Of a DNA stretch of 64,000 nucleotides, positions 23,295 through 34,009 are shown piece by piece. Source of the stretch: Pisolithus tinctorius (taxonomy: Eukaryota > Basidiomycota > Agaricomycetes > Boletales > Pisolithaceae); NCBI GenBank assembly GCA_024663395.1, contig JANFAH010000004.1, forward strand, positions 930,001-994,000, read 5' to 3'. Within the stretch, counting starts at the first letter, position 1, and every line of letters starts with the position of its first letter. The notes beneath the pieces are model-generated. The model saw only the letters and a list, made by a program, of their open reading frames with translations, did not search any database and was not told the DNA's origin. The translations under genes and the position numbers were made by a program.

Positions 23295-23816
23295 ATGGTA
23301 AGTTACTCCATTTCTTGCCTTGTAGGACTCTTTTTGCGACGGTGCCAGCTGCTGGCATAAATTCGGATGTGCTCGCTTGCCGCACCACACGGATGTCCTG
23401 AACGCGCTTCAGATGACCCAAACCAGTTGCTAACGCGCAGTGCCCCAGGCTAAAGCAAAAGCACCAGCACCGTCATCGGGCGGAAAAGCCGCCAAGAAGA
23501 AGAAGTGGTCCAAGGGCAAAGTCAAGGACAAGGCCCAGCACTCCATCGTGCTCGACAAACCAACATACGACCGCATCATGAAGGAGGTTCCCACCTTCCG
23601 CTTCATCAGCCAGAGCATCCTCATTGAGCGACTCAAGGTCAACGGTAGTTTGGCCCGCGTGGCTATCAGACATTTGGAGAAGGAGGGCGCGATCAAGAGG
23701 ATCGTGCACCACTCCAGTCAACTCGTGTACAGTGAGTGTTCACTACTATATTTGGTGCAGCAGTAGCTGATCAGTCGTATGCTTTGATAGCACGGGTGAC
23801 GACTGCATCAGACTAA
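23295..23816 (+). CDS. RPS25: 40S ribosomal protein eS25
   Basis: Three exons (the ATG alone at 23295-23297, then 23449-23731 and 23791-23816) give 103 residues. The first coding exon is just the start codon followed by GTAAG, a layout frequent in fungal ribosomal protein genes. The acceptor CCCCAG at 23448 gives the start MAKAKAPAPSSGGKAAKKKK. Family signatures are KKWSKGKVKDKAQHSIVLDK, ISQSILIERLKVNGSLARVA and the end LVYTRVTTASD. eS25 lies on the head of the small subunit and is used in IRES-driven initiation in other eukaryotes. Confidence 0.96.
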
Positions 23817-24069
23817 TTCACCAGCTCCTTTTTCCATTTCCACTATGCTAGCTCATACGGCCATGTAGTCCATTGTATTACATACAAAATTATACTTGTG
23901 ACTGGCATTCTCCGGACATTCGTGTATCGTGCCTGTGAATTTCTTCCATCCTAGCAAGTCTGCAAATGAGACTAACGGAGAATGGCTTGACCAGCTCCTG
24001 ACGTCATATGTCCGGTGACAATACAGTCAATTCATTGCCTGCTGTTACTGTACACCTCTGATTGAGACC

Positions 24070-25087
24070 CTACATTTCCCCGCACTCTGAATTGGAGATT
24101 GTTTAGAGGGACATCTCCCCAATATTTCGTTCGATGCAGTTCTCACCTACGATCTTCACAGCCAGTTTGGGTCTGTTGTTTGGTCCCGTGGGCACATTCT
24201 CAATTTTACGAAGGGTCAACATTCCATCAACAACCCTGCCAAAAACAACATGTTTCCCATCCAAAAAATCACATTTAGCAGTCGTGATAAAGAACTAGAA
24301 TGGGGTCTCAAGTCAGGACTCAGGATGTCTCACAAACGTGGATGCGCACCTGGCAACCGTTGGAGTTAGGGCCCGAGTTTGCCTACGATAGTTGTTAGTT
24401 GTTAAGAAATGAGCATGATAGCACGAAGGCACCATCGATAACAGCCCTGGTCCCGTGTGTTTCTCCTGGAAATTCTCATCCTGAAAGTAACTAGCATGAA
24501 GTCATCGCCAGCGTCAAAGGCATGCGACTCACGGGGAAATTCTTCCCGTATATTGAAAACGCGCCAGTTCCATCGCCATTTATGAAATCACCACCTGTCG
24601 CGATAAATACTCGCCTACTACGCCATCAAGAAAATTAGATAGCACACCTTGGCACATAAAGTTGGGAACGCTATGCATATAGTCAGTCGGTCAGCAAAAT
24701 TTTTCCCCAGCATGGAACGAGCAACGTACACTCTGGTCGCGAAACCAGGTCAGCTTATACACAGACCATAGGTATTGGAACTGACCTGTGGAACGTGGCG
24801 TTTTTGTACCCCATTGGCCGAGCGTCCTTCCTATCGATCGCTTGACATTTCAGAGACACTGTTCGCATGGAATGCAATGTGAATATAAGTCACCTGTACT
24901 CTCCAGTGCAGAGTTGCCTGAAATTTTCTGCTGTTCTGATGGATGGTGATGCACGATGTATGCGGCAGGGACTGAATGGGGCGTACTTTGGAACAATATC
25001 GCTGAAGAGCTCCATCTTGATGCGCCCCGCAGGCGTTTCTCCGATGTGGATATCCATGAACACGACTGGTCGAGTTGTCGATGACAT
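24070..25087 (-). CDS. PPIH: Cyclophilin H-type peptidyl-prolyl isomerase (U4/U6 snRNP-associated)
   Basis: Ten exons (25087-24987, 24935-24894, 24830-24786, 24732-24730, 24670-24648, 24594-24533, 24480-24433, 24382-24350, 24294-24147, 24086-24070) encode 173 residues. The fourth exon is only three bases (AGT): it is needed to give [15 protein letters not shown] with the catalytic arginine. Skipping it would yield FHSV and lose one residue. Other signatures are [61 protein letters not shown] and the end VKIVECGEM. The insert after TGEY and the segment [14 protein letters not shown] match cyclophilin H, which binds Prp4 in the U4/U6.U5 tri-snRNP. The enzyme is nuclear and isomerises X-Pro bonds. 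Confidence 0.94.
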
Positions 25088-25270
25088 TGTTGCAGGGAGT
25101 AACTGAAGTCGGACTGCAGATTAGATAACAAGACCTTATTTGTTCTAGGCTTGACAGTGAGAGTACTTGGGAATGTGGAGCACCGATGCCGTACAGACTA
25201 GTGGCTCTCTATGCCTGATCTGTCCTTCCGGTTCCTCCCCCCGGATCTACGCTAACCACCACCATCGTCC

Positions 25271-27423
25271 ATGAGTGCAGAGACGGACTTTTACATTGGC
25301 GTCGACGTCGGCACGGGCTCTGCGCGTGCTTGCCTTGTCACATCCAAGGGCTCCATTAGAGCTTCCAACACCCAGGACACCATCACTTGGCGGGATCCCC
25401 ACGATCATCGTATCTTCGAGCAATCGACGACCGATATCTGGTCGAAAATCTGTATTGCCGTCAAGAAAGTTCTTGAAGACTCCAAGGTTGATCCCGCTGC
25501 TGTCAAAGGCATCGGGTTTGACGCGACATGCTCGCTAGCAGTCGCAGATTTTCAGGGTAACCCCGTCACAGTGACCAGGGGACACGACATTGGCAAGGTC
25601 GGGACCAGAAACATTATACTATGGGCAGACCACAGAGCCGAGGAAGAGGCGGGACTCATCAACTCCACCAAGTCAATCGTCCTCAACTACGTTGGTGGAA
25701 CTATGAGTGTATGTCCCTCATTCCCCGTTACTGTCCACACATGTTTCTACACGACGCATGCAGCTCGAGATGGAAGTTCCAAAGATGCTCTGGCTCAAAA
25801 AGCACATGGATCCTGCCCTATTCTCTCGCTGTCAGTTCTTCGATCTTCCGGACTACTTCACGTACAAATGTACCGACAACAACACGCGTTCGTTCTGCTC
25901 CACGACGTGCAAGTGCTCCTTCGTCCCCGATAAGGGATGGCAGGAAGATTTCTTCACGAGTATCGGGCTCGAGGAGTTGGTCGACGGAGGTGAATGGAGA
26001 CAGATTGGAGGGGCGAAAGGGAGGATACAGGCTGCAGGAACGCCAGTTGGCAAGGGGCTCACGCGCAAGGCTGCTGACGAGTTGGGCCTCAAAGAAGGCA
26101 CTGCCGTCGGGAGCGGTCTCATCGATGCGTAAGGCTTGTTCGATGACATCTCTGCGAAGTATGTCTTGTTCATGAATGGCATTTATAGCTATGCGGGCTG
26201 GATGGGTACTGTCGGTGCAAGATACATGGAGAACGGCAAGCTGTCCGGCTTCCCCTCTCTCGACGAGTCCCGTCATCGGCTCGCTGCCGTAGCCGGAACA
26301 AGTACATGTCACATCGTCCAGGTGAGGTGGCTTGGCTTGTTCTTTCACTTGACTGTATCTCATGCTTCGTAGAGCAAAGATGGGATATTCGTGAAGGGGG
26401 TTTGGGGTCCTTACAAGGTAAGGAAGTTTACTTTCCGAATATATGCGCTGTTCTGACAATGTTCACAAGGATGCGGCCTTCCCTAACTGGTGGATGAACG
26501 AAGGCGGACAATCTTCGACGGGACAGTTGATCGATTTTATCATCACCACTCATGCTGCATACCCCGAACTCAAGGAACGTGCGAAACAAGAGAATAAGAA
26601 TATTCATCAAGGTATGTTCTAATTATTCACAGGGAGAACGCAATTAATCCTCCGGCCTGCTTAGTGCTGCTTGATATTCTCAAGAAACTCTCTGCGGATA
26701 ACCAAGTCGATAGTTTCACCGCACTGATGAAGGATGTACATTTCTATCCCGACTTCCATGGTATGCCAGCAGCCTATTTTTCTGCGGATAAAATTTGTAT
26801 ACGTGGTTTCGTGCAGGCAACAGGTCGCCTATTGCAGATCCTCGAATGCGTGGAGCGATCGTCGGCCTCGAACTCGTACGTTCCATTTTACAGATGACCA
26901 TTACCCACCTTGAAGGGGAGGCGTTTCTAGGACGCATCCATCAACGACCTTGCTCGTAAATACTATCTCACGCTGGAAGCTATCTCCCTTCAAACGAGAC
27001 ACATTGTTTCCTCCCTCAACGCTGCTGGGCATGACGTCACTTCTATCTACATGTCTGGCGGTCAAGCAAAGAATGCTACCATGATGCAACTTTTTGCAGA
27101 CACATGTGGTATCCCCGTTGTACTGCCGATGAACGGCGGGGAGGCTGTAGTTCTAGGCGCTGCGATGTTGGCAAGAATAGCGAGTGACGGTATTATACAG
27201 GCAGAAGACATGTGGCGGGTAATGGTGAGTCTGAAGAATTGTCATTGTCACGGTTATCGGTAACCTGTCCTTGCAGGTTGAGATGACACCACCAGGAACA
27301 TTAGTCGCACCTTCCGCTTCCCCCAAAGACAAGAAGATCCTTGACGCCAAGTATAAAATTTTCTTGGAAATGATCGACATTCAAAAGAGGTGGAGAAGCC
27401 AGTTAGAGGAAGCCACTAGATGA
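25271..27423 (+). CDS. FGGY-family carbohydrate kinase (D-ribulokinase-like)
   Basis: Nine exons (25271-25708, 25764-26128, 26189-26321, 26373-26417, 26470-26611, 26665-26760, 26817-26875, 26931-27224, 27277-27423) give 572 residues. The N-terminal phosphate-binding motif GVDVGTGSARA lies at about residues 9-19. The catalytic region contains LWADHRAEEEA, with Asp as the likely base. The C-terminal nucleotide-binding signature MSGGQAKNATMMQLFADTCG lies near residue 467, followed by GGEAVVLGAAMLA. The sequence FPNWWMNEGGQSSTGQLIDF and the overall length match the FGGY-domain group that includes human FGGY and yeast YDR109C, which phosphorylate D-ribulose. The precise pentulose substrate is inferred. 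The gene is cytosolic by lack of targeting signals and is divergent from PPIH over 183 bp. Confidence 0.92.
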
Positions 27424-27526
27424 AGGGTGGGAATGCGGTGCAGATAGATAGAAATACCTCTTTAGACTACTTGAGAATAGTAGGGTGACAATAGACGTGA
27501 GAGTTCCTTGCAATAACAGCACATAT

Positions 27527-29597
27527 TTAGTACACCTCCTCGCCCTCCACCGTGATGATTTTCATTCTCCAGTCCTCGCGATCGAGCTCTCCCTCTTCAT
27601 CTGCCCACTCGAGGTCCACGTCCCCAGGCATGACATCATTCAAGGGGGCCATAGAAGTGCCGTCCTCGATTCCTCCTACGATGTCTACGTCTTCGTCCTC
27701 TTGCAACTTCTTGCGCAGCGCTAACTCAGCCTCATCCTCCTACGAGTTCCGCTCAGCAAACATTATTTTCGGCATTGACCGCACCAAGTAGCTCACCAAA
27801 TCGAACTCGCTCTCTCCCTCCTCATACCAAACATTTTCGTCTGCTTCTTCGAACCCACCAGCGAACGCGCCCCACCGCTCCGGCGAAGGACAATGCCAGA
27901 TTAGAATGTTTCCATCCTTAGTAGTTGAAGCGAGACGTGGTCCGTGTGGGTGCCACTTTTGAGGGGCATCAATGCAAAAGTCAGCTTTCTTGCCAGTATA
28001 GCAAAATGAGGAGTAAGGGAAAACATACATGCACGTCCAAAAGTGGCTCTCTGCCACCATCCAGGGCACTTGCGAATTGCCCGTCGTTCGAGATGTCCCA
28101 GATATAAATTTTGTGTGCCGCCGGATCTGCCGCACCTGTTCAGATGTCAGTTAGCTACTACCCCAGCCGTGCCTGCTATCTTGCAAGCTAGTGCGCATCA
28201 ACATCGCCGAGGGGTCGCACGATTATATGGGCCCCAACTTGCAAGAAGACTCACCTCCAGCCAACCACTCCCCATCAGGACTATACGACATTGCATGCCA
28301 TGCGACTTTCGAAATCGGGTCGTTGAACCGGTGTGTGGGCTCCAGCTCTGTCTCCACTATCTGGTATTTACTTGATCCGTACGTCGTATTCGGCTCTGGA
28401 GGTGGAGGGTAAGTAGGGAGTGTGAATTGGCGGATGGTCCTGTCTGACGAGTTGGTGGCAAGCCTCCTACAAAAGCAGCCGGTTGAGTCACAGGAAGGGG
28501 TGTCGGACAAATTCAACTCACTCACCTCCCACCATTCGCAAAGACCAGTCCTTTGATGACTCCCGCGCCAACTATGCGATGTCTAGCTACTAACTTTGTC
28601 AACGAGAAGGCGGAGTCAGCCATTCGTGCTGTGCACGTAAGGTGGGAAGCACTCGGTCGCCATGCCGCTGTCGCGGCTACGACCCTAGTGAAAGACTTAC
28701 CGACTTTGTGCGAGTATTGTAAACCTCAATCGTACCAGCTGAAGTACCAACGAAGACATGCCGACCGGTCGGGTCAAACCGAGCTGTTGTCATTATCGTT
28801 CTGCATCAAGGCGTGCAATTGCGAACGCGGTAAGTCGACATGATTAGTAGAATGATTGGACGGGCCCGATAGGATATTGGTTTCCCATTCAAAGGCAGAG
28901 AGCATATTGGATGAACGAGTATATACCAGCACATTTTTTTTCCGTTGACGTACCGTTTCTCATCACCGTCGTCCTCTCCGCCCAGCTCGAACCTACCGCG
29001 ATGAGAGCTGCGTAGATCGACTATGTAAGGTTCGCCGGTACTCAGTAGAGCAAGAACGATGCGACTATAACAACTCGATACTGGCTGCCAGCTTTAGCTA
29101 CGCGTAGTCACGCACCTATTTCGAGGATGAAAGCTCGCTGCGATGACTGGCGCGTCGAATCGAATGGTAGTATGCCTTTGAGGGGGATCACAGGGTGACG
29201 CCAGGTCCCATATTATAATATTCCAGTCTTTTGACGCTGTGAGCACGTATCGCGAGTTGCGAGACCAACTGTGCGTATCGAGTATGTTTGAGCAAGGAAA
29301 CGCGCAAGATAACTTTGAGACGAGCGTACTCGACAGCTGTGATGCCCTTGACATGTCCTTCGCACCACCTTACAGTAGCTCGCGTGTCGAGGTCCCATAT
29401 GACTCCCGAACCATCGGGGCGGCCAGCGGCCAGGAGTTTTCCTGACGGATCAAAGCGGGCAAAGGACGCGCCTGAGACCAGAGACGTTTGGATGGTTGTT
29501 GGATGGGTGATGGTGAACGGGTCTGTACGGGCGTATCAGATAGAAATCTCAGTCAGCTTCCAACGCAGGGCAGCGTACTGAAGAGGGTTGCGTTCAT
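27527..29597 (-). CDS. SWD1: COMPASS histone H3K4 methyltransferase subunit Swd1/RbBP5
   Basis: Ten exons (29597-29579, 29522-29330, 29268-29116, 29064-28954, 28800-28701, 28593-28526, 28466-28255, 28135-28029, 27955-27797, 27739-27527) join in phase to 444 residues. WD repeats run from about residue 15 to 340, for example GVIWDLDTRATVRWCEGH, NSRYVLTASKDWNIIIWDL, KIYIWDISND and DGNILIWHCPSPERWGAF. The region after the propeller, FEEADENVWYEEGESEFDL, is the diagnostic RbBP5/Swd1 segment that binds Ash2-Swd1 partners and activates the SET subunit. An acidic tail with EWADEEGELDREDW follows. The product is a nuclear scaffold for H3K4 methylation. The start codon is only 53 nt from that of TTI2. 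Confidence 0.93.
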
Positions 29598-29649
29598 GAT
29601 TGTTTGTGGTCAAGCTTATGTCGCCGAATTCGAGTGTTAACAAAGACTT
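29598..29649. promoter_or_regulatory. 52-bp bidirectional promoter SWD1/TTI2
   Basis: The start codons of two conserved divergent genes are separated by only 52 bp, so the core promoters and 5' leaders must overlap. No TATA box is visible. Co-regulation is inferred from the geometry. Confidence 0.6.
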
Positions 29650-31415
29650 ATGGCCACAACCCTCGACGATCTGCTCGATGCGCTGGTCGTGCCCCCAGCG
29701 TTTGCGCGATATGACAGGATAACGGACACGGCTACTTTATCTGACGTGCGGGCATGGAAGTCGAGATTACTGCCAACACTTTCCCAACTGGACGTCTCGT
29801 CGTCGTCGTTATCGACAACTGAACGGGCAAAACTTGTAAGGGTCCTCGCCCCACTCACTGCCACCGCGCCATGGACCTCTTCGAAATCTCGTACCCTTGC
29901 AGCCAGTAAGGAGCCCGTTTCGTTCTACTAATCAGTGGTCGCTAACCGCTCCAAACAGCACTCCTCGCAACAATTTCCCCCACTCCCACACTCGTCACAT
30001 ACACGCTTTCGACCGTGGTCAAACCCCTCTTTGCTGCGACGCCCCACCCTCGTCTTCATCTCGCAACAGCACGTGTCCTTGCTCGCCCAGCCGATACACA
30101 GGATACATACCACCATCAGCCATGGAAAGATTGTCCCGGCCTGGAGGAGGTCCTCAGATGGTGTATCTTAAACACGCAGGTATGAATGACACTTCCCCTC
30201 CCGAAGTACTCCTCACTTTGGTGGTTTCTAGTCGCCCACTTATGAGCAAATATGGCCCCTTATTCTGCCCCCCACGATGACCTTCCTTGACGATTATGAA
30301 GTTCCCTACAAAGTACTTGGCGTACGCCTTATCTCCGATATGTTAACCTGCGCACCTCCAGAGCTACTCCTACGGACCGGCGTAGATGCACTACTTTTCA
30401 CCGTGCGTGATGTGTCGTTTGTTCTGTCACGTTTCGTCTCAACCCTTTTTTTTGCTCGTTGCATACGATAATTCGGATCTACCCAGTCTCTTACGAATGC
30501 CCTGAATCACCTCCGTGACCCGAGCACTCCCGAGTTGATTCGAGCGGTAGTCCCGACAACACTACAGCTTATTGACCTTACTACGCCTTCGCCGTTTCCT
30601 AACCCATCTCCTTTCCCACTCTCCACGGATGGTACAAAGGGCGCCAGCTCAACGGATTTGAGCCTTTCACTTTCTCCATCCTTACACAAGTCCCTTACTA
30701 CAAGGTTTAATCGTCTGTCCACCCTACTCTCCTCGTCGATTCTGGGGACAGTCATTCTGTACACACCGATAGTTGTCCCATCAGAACCGGCTTCTACTCT
30801 GGATCCGTTTTCGGACCCTGAGCACGTGGCATCGGACTCTGGGTCGGAGCCTTTCACAATTCGGCCTGTACAGGAAGCAAAGCGAAGTACCGGTGTTCCA
30901 CATCCTACTTTGGTGGCAGCTTCCCATGTCCTGCCTCCCGTCATATCTGCTCTTGGTGTAGGGGCTGCGAGGTTTTTGAAAGGCATTGTGCCAGTGGTCG
31001 TTGGCTGGCTCGCGCTGCCTATCTCTACCCCGGCATCTTCACACTCAACTATTATCCCAACACCTGTCGACCCTTCAGAAGGGGAGGAAAAAACTGGCCA
31101 AGCACAAGTGAACATCAATGAACCGCTCGCCTTGCATCTTGGAGCCCTGCACGTTGTGAACGTTCTGATTGATACATGTCCATCACGAATCGCTCGGTGG
31201 TCGACAACCATCACTGATGGTCTGGCTCGGTGTTGGGTTGGTTGCGTAGATGCCGTGTCTACTGACACTGCACCGGCTCGGCTGGAGGTACTCCGCGGAC
31301 GCCTGCAGGAGGTTGCAATGGAATTGGCAACTGCGTGTCCACGTGTAGTCAGGGTAAGTAACCAATCTGAATATCGCCCTCTGATCTTCCTTCCTTACAG
31401 CACTTGTCAGAATGA
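29650..31415 (+). CDS. TTI2: TELO2-interacting protein 2 (TTT complex)
   Basis: Five exons (29650-29905, 29959-30179, 30232-30402, 30487-31353, 31401-31415) give 509 residues starting MATTLDDLLDALVVPP. The central segment IWPLILPPTMTFLDDYEVPY followed by KVLGVRLISDML and PPELLLRTGVDALLF is the conserved Tti2 block; alpha-helical repeats follow. Tti2 works with Tel2 and Tti1 and Hsp90 to assemble and stabilise PIKK kinases (TOR, ATM, ATR). The last coding exon is only 15 nt (HLSE plus stop) behind a good acceptor; reading through the intron would instead extend the frame to 31557. The gene is head to head with SWD1 and is followed by the second CpG-free block. Confidence 0.88.
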
Positions 31416-33678
31416 ATTCACACAGCTCCTTGAATTTGATCAGACGCTGTTTGACGGACTAGTAGGAAGTATATGCACAACTCAGTGTGATGATCCCACA
31501 CTTGGAGTTGTGGCCATGAATAATTCTGGCAATGCCACCTCGGAAATAGTCTCATGAAGCAGACACCAACTATGGGGGATTATGGTGGCTGATGATGATG
31601 ATTCTACAGGTACAGCAGCTGTGGGTTACATATACGTGCCATGGGAATGGCTTGAGTCTCTAGGCCTTCTGAAGTTCTGGTTTAATGTATTTGCATAGTA
31701 AGTGTACTCCAAGACTCGAGGTAACAAAAATCAATGCATTTCTCAATAGATGCTCCTTAGCTAAATAATGGGATGAGAAAGGGAAAGGCCCACAGGGTGG
31801 CTGCAAAGACTGAGAGTGAGAGCACAAGTGATTTCAAGCTCTACATTAAGGGTGCTCAAGGAAGTGGTAATGAGTGAAATTGAGGGATGAGGGCAATAGG
31901 ATGAAGAATGGTGAGAAGCAAGAAGGAACAAAGGGTGGGAGAATGGAAAACTATGTGTATATGTTGGTATGACCAATCAGAGAGTAACTTGAGTCAGGTT
32001 CTGAGGTGAGCCCTCTGTCATGCAGTTCTGAGGGGATGGATCAGTTTGACAAGTCATCTGTTGGCACCATCAGACAAGGAGATCGATGATTGGCATTGTG
32101 GCAACAAAGGGGAGGGCTCCAATTAGCATTGGGAAATTATAGGTAGCCTGAACTCAAATGGATATCAGCATGTTTAGGTGTAGGGAGTTACTCCCTCACA
32201 TTGTATATACATTTGGTTACCACAGGTTCAGCCAAACCAGTAGTTCAGACATTTTTGTAGCTGACACTGCAAACATTTCACCATTTTTCATGACAGAGCA
32301 TGTTGAAAAAGATGGAAAGAAGAGATGCAATGTTATTGTAAATATTTCCACACAAGAAATTTAAATTCAATGTTCTATTTTCTCTGCATGGCCTACCTGC
32401 AAACATTAATTGATGGTGAATTACCATTAATTCATGTTTGTCAGTGGAGAAGGCAAAGAAAATGAAATATTATTTTTGGATTTTGTCTGTGGAAACATCT
32501 GTAATAACATGGTATCTTTTCCTTCAGTTTTTTTTCAACATACCATATTTTTTTTACATTATATCACTGTATATAAGTAAACAAAAGCCCTTCAAGGTTC
32601 AACTGTTACTGAAGTCAGTGAAGAAATGATATGCATTTACACATATGCCCCAACATCACACTGACACTATGCATGCAACAGCAGAGATTGAATACTGAGC
32701 AGTGAGCACACCTTAAATGTGATGAAACCTAAATGGAGTATTGTAAGCTGATACTACTATCCCTAGATAAGGAACAATGACAGAGAGCAGAGACAAGGAG
32801 GAGCTTTTTGGGGGCAGGGGTCCTTTGGCCTTGTGGACCCAGATGGACTGACTTGAGGGGCTGCTTGGGGAGGTTGGGCAGTTCTTAGATATTACTAAAT
32901 GAAGTGAGGGTCAAGGGTATGATATCATAGTGATGTCACTATGAGACCAGTGGAGTGGACTGGTCTGGAAGCATACATGCAGAGTCCTCATGGGTGATGT
33001 GTATACTAGCAGTCTAGAATCTGCCACATGGTCTTGATAAGATAAAGATTAGATATGATCAAAAAGGGGCAAATGTACATATTATAACATTACAAATCTA
33101 TGATAAGTAGTAGATTTCAGATCAAGCCATATTGAGGTTTCAAGTTCAACTCTGGTTGCTGGTATCTGAATATGATTTGTGTAACTTGTGTGATAGTTGT
33201 GATGCCCAAATGAGGTCTGTCTGAACCTGAGGTGATCAAGTGCAGTACTACTGAACATGGCAAGTGATTCTCACACATACTAAAACAGTAGAGACAAACA
33301 AAACAAAACAAAACCACTCCTCTAATAATAGAATTGATGACAAGAGAAGATTTTCCAAATTAGGGAACATTTTCAAACAGTTATATTTAGTTGTAAAATT
33401 TGACATTATTTGTGCATATACATCTGCAAACAAGCTGTCACAGGTTACAGATTTAAGTCAGCAAATTCATGCTGCTTTCCTTTTTGTTCCCATTCCAACA
33501 CACCCACTACCTCATACAACAGGTAATGTAAATGTAAATATTTGACATCTGCATTATTGGTCTAATCCATCAGTTGCCAGCTCTTGCCTTTGACTTGGCT
33601 CAGCTTTCACTGATCCACTTGTATATTGTGCAGTGAAACTTGTCATTTCCACTGCATCCTGTGAAGAGCAATAAACCC
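31416..33678. other. 2.3-kb AT-rich, CpG-free spacer
   Basis: No gene is supported. Several short frames of 60-90 codons exist but lack motifs, start context or splice structure. The composition (A/T-rich runs, no CG) differs sharply from the flanking genes and suggests old methylated, probably transposon-derived DNA. I could not identify terminal repeats or a transposase. Confidence 0.6.
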
Positions 33679-34009
33679 ATGGGCACAGAGATCATATTGT
33701 CACCTTGCATGAATGATGCAACACTTTCACATGAACTGACATGGCTTCAATGTATGTGCATCCTTGAAAGTAGCACTTCTGTAACAATTCACAATGCTCT
33801 TGCAGCACTTCCTGAGATACCAAGACAGCCATATGGACATGACAACCCAAATGCCATGCACTCTTCCACTTCTCCACTGACTTTGGATAGGCTGGCAACA
33901 CCTCCCTCAGGCAATCCTTTACATAACACCAAAACACAAGGGACCCCAGTTGACCTTCCAGAATGGACCATCCTCAGTCCACCCATGGCAAATGATGGCC
34001 ATGTGGCTC
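31719..34009. other. CpG-depleted block B
   Basis: By eye there is a single CG (about 32084) between 31719 and 34009. None occurs from 32086 to 34009, and CG becomes frequent immediately from 34010 (ccggctgaaacgcgcttccg). The right border falls inside an open reading frame that continues on both sides. Confidence 0.85.

Noticed and set aside
24670..24786. Single 115-nt intron in cyclophilin H without a micro-exon
   Set aside because: It would change the invariant FHR to FHS and delete one residue before the MCQGGDF block.
31719..33640. Possible LTR retrotransposon in CpG-free block B
   Set aside because: I found no direct terminal repeats, tRNA primer site, or reverse transcriptase/integrase motifs; the compositional signal alone does not identify an element.
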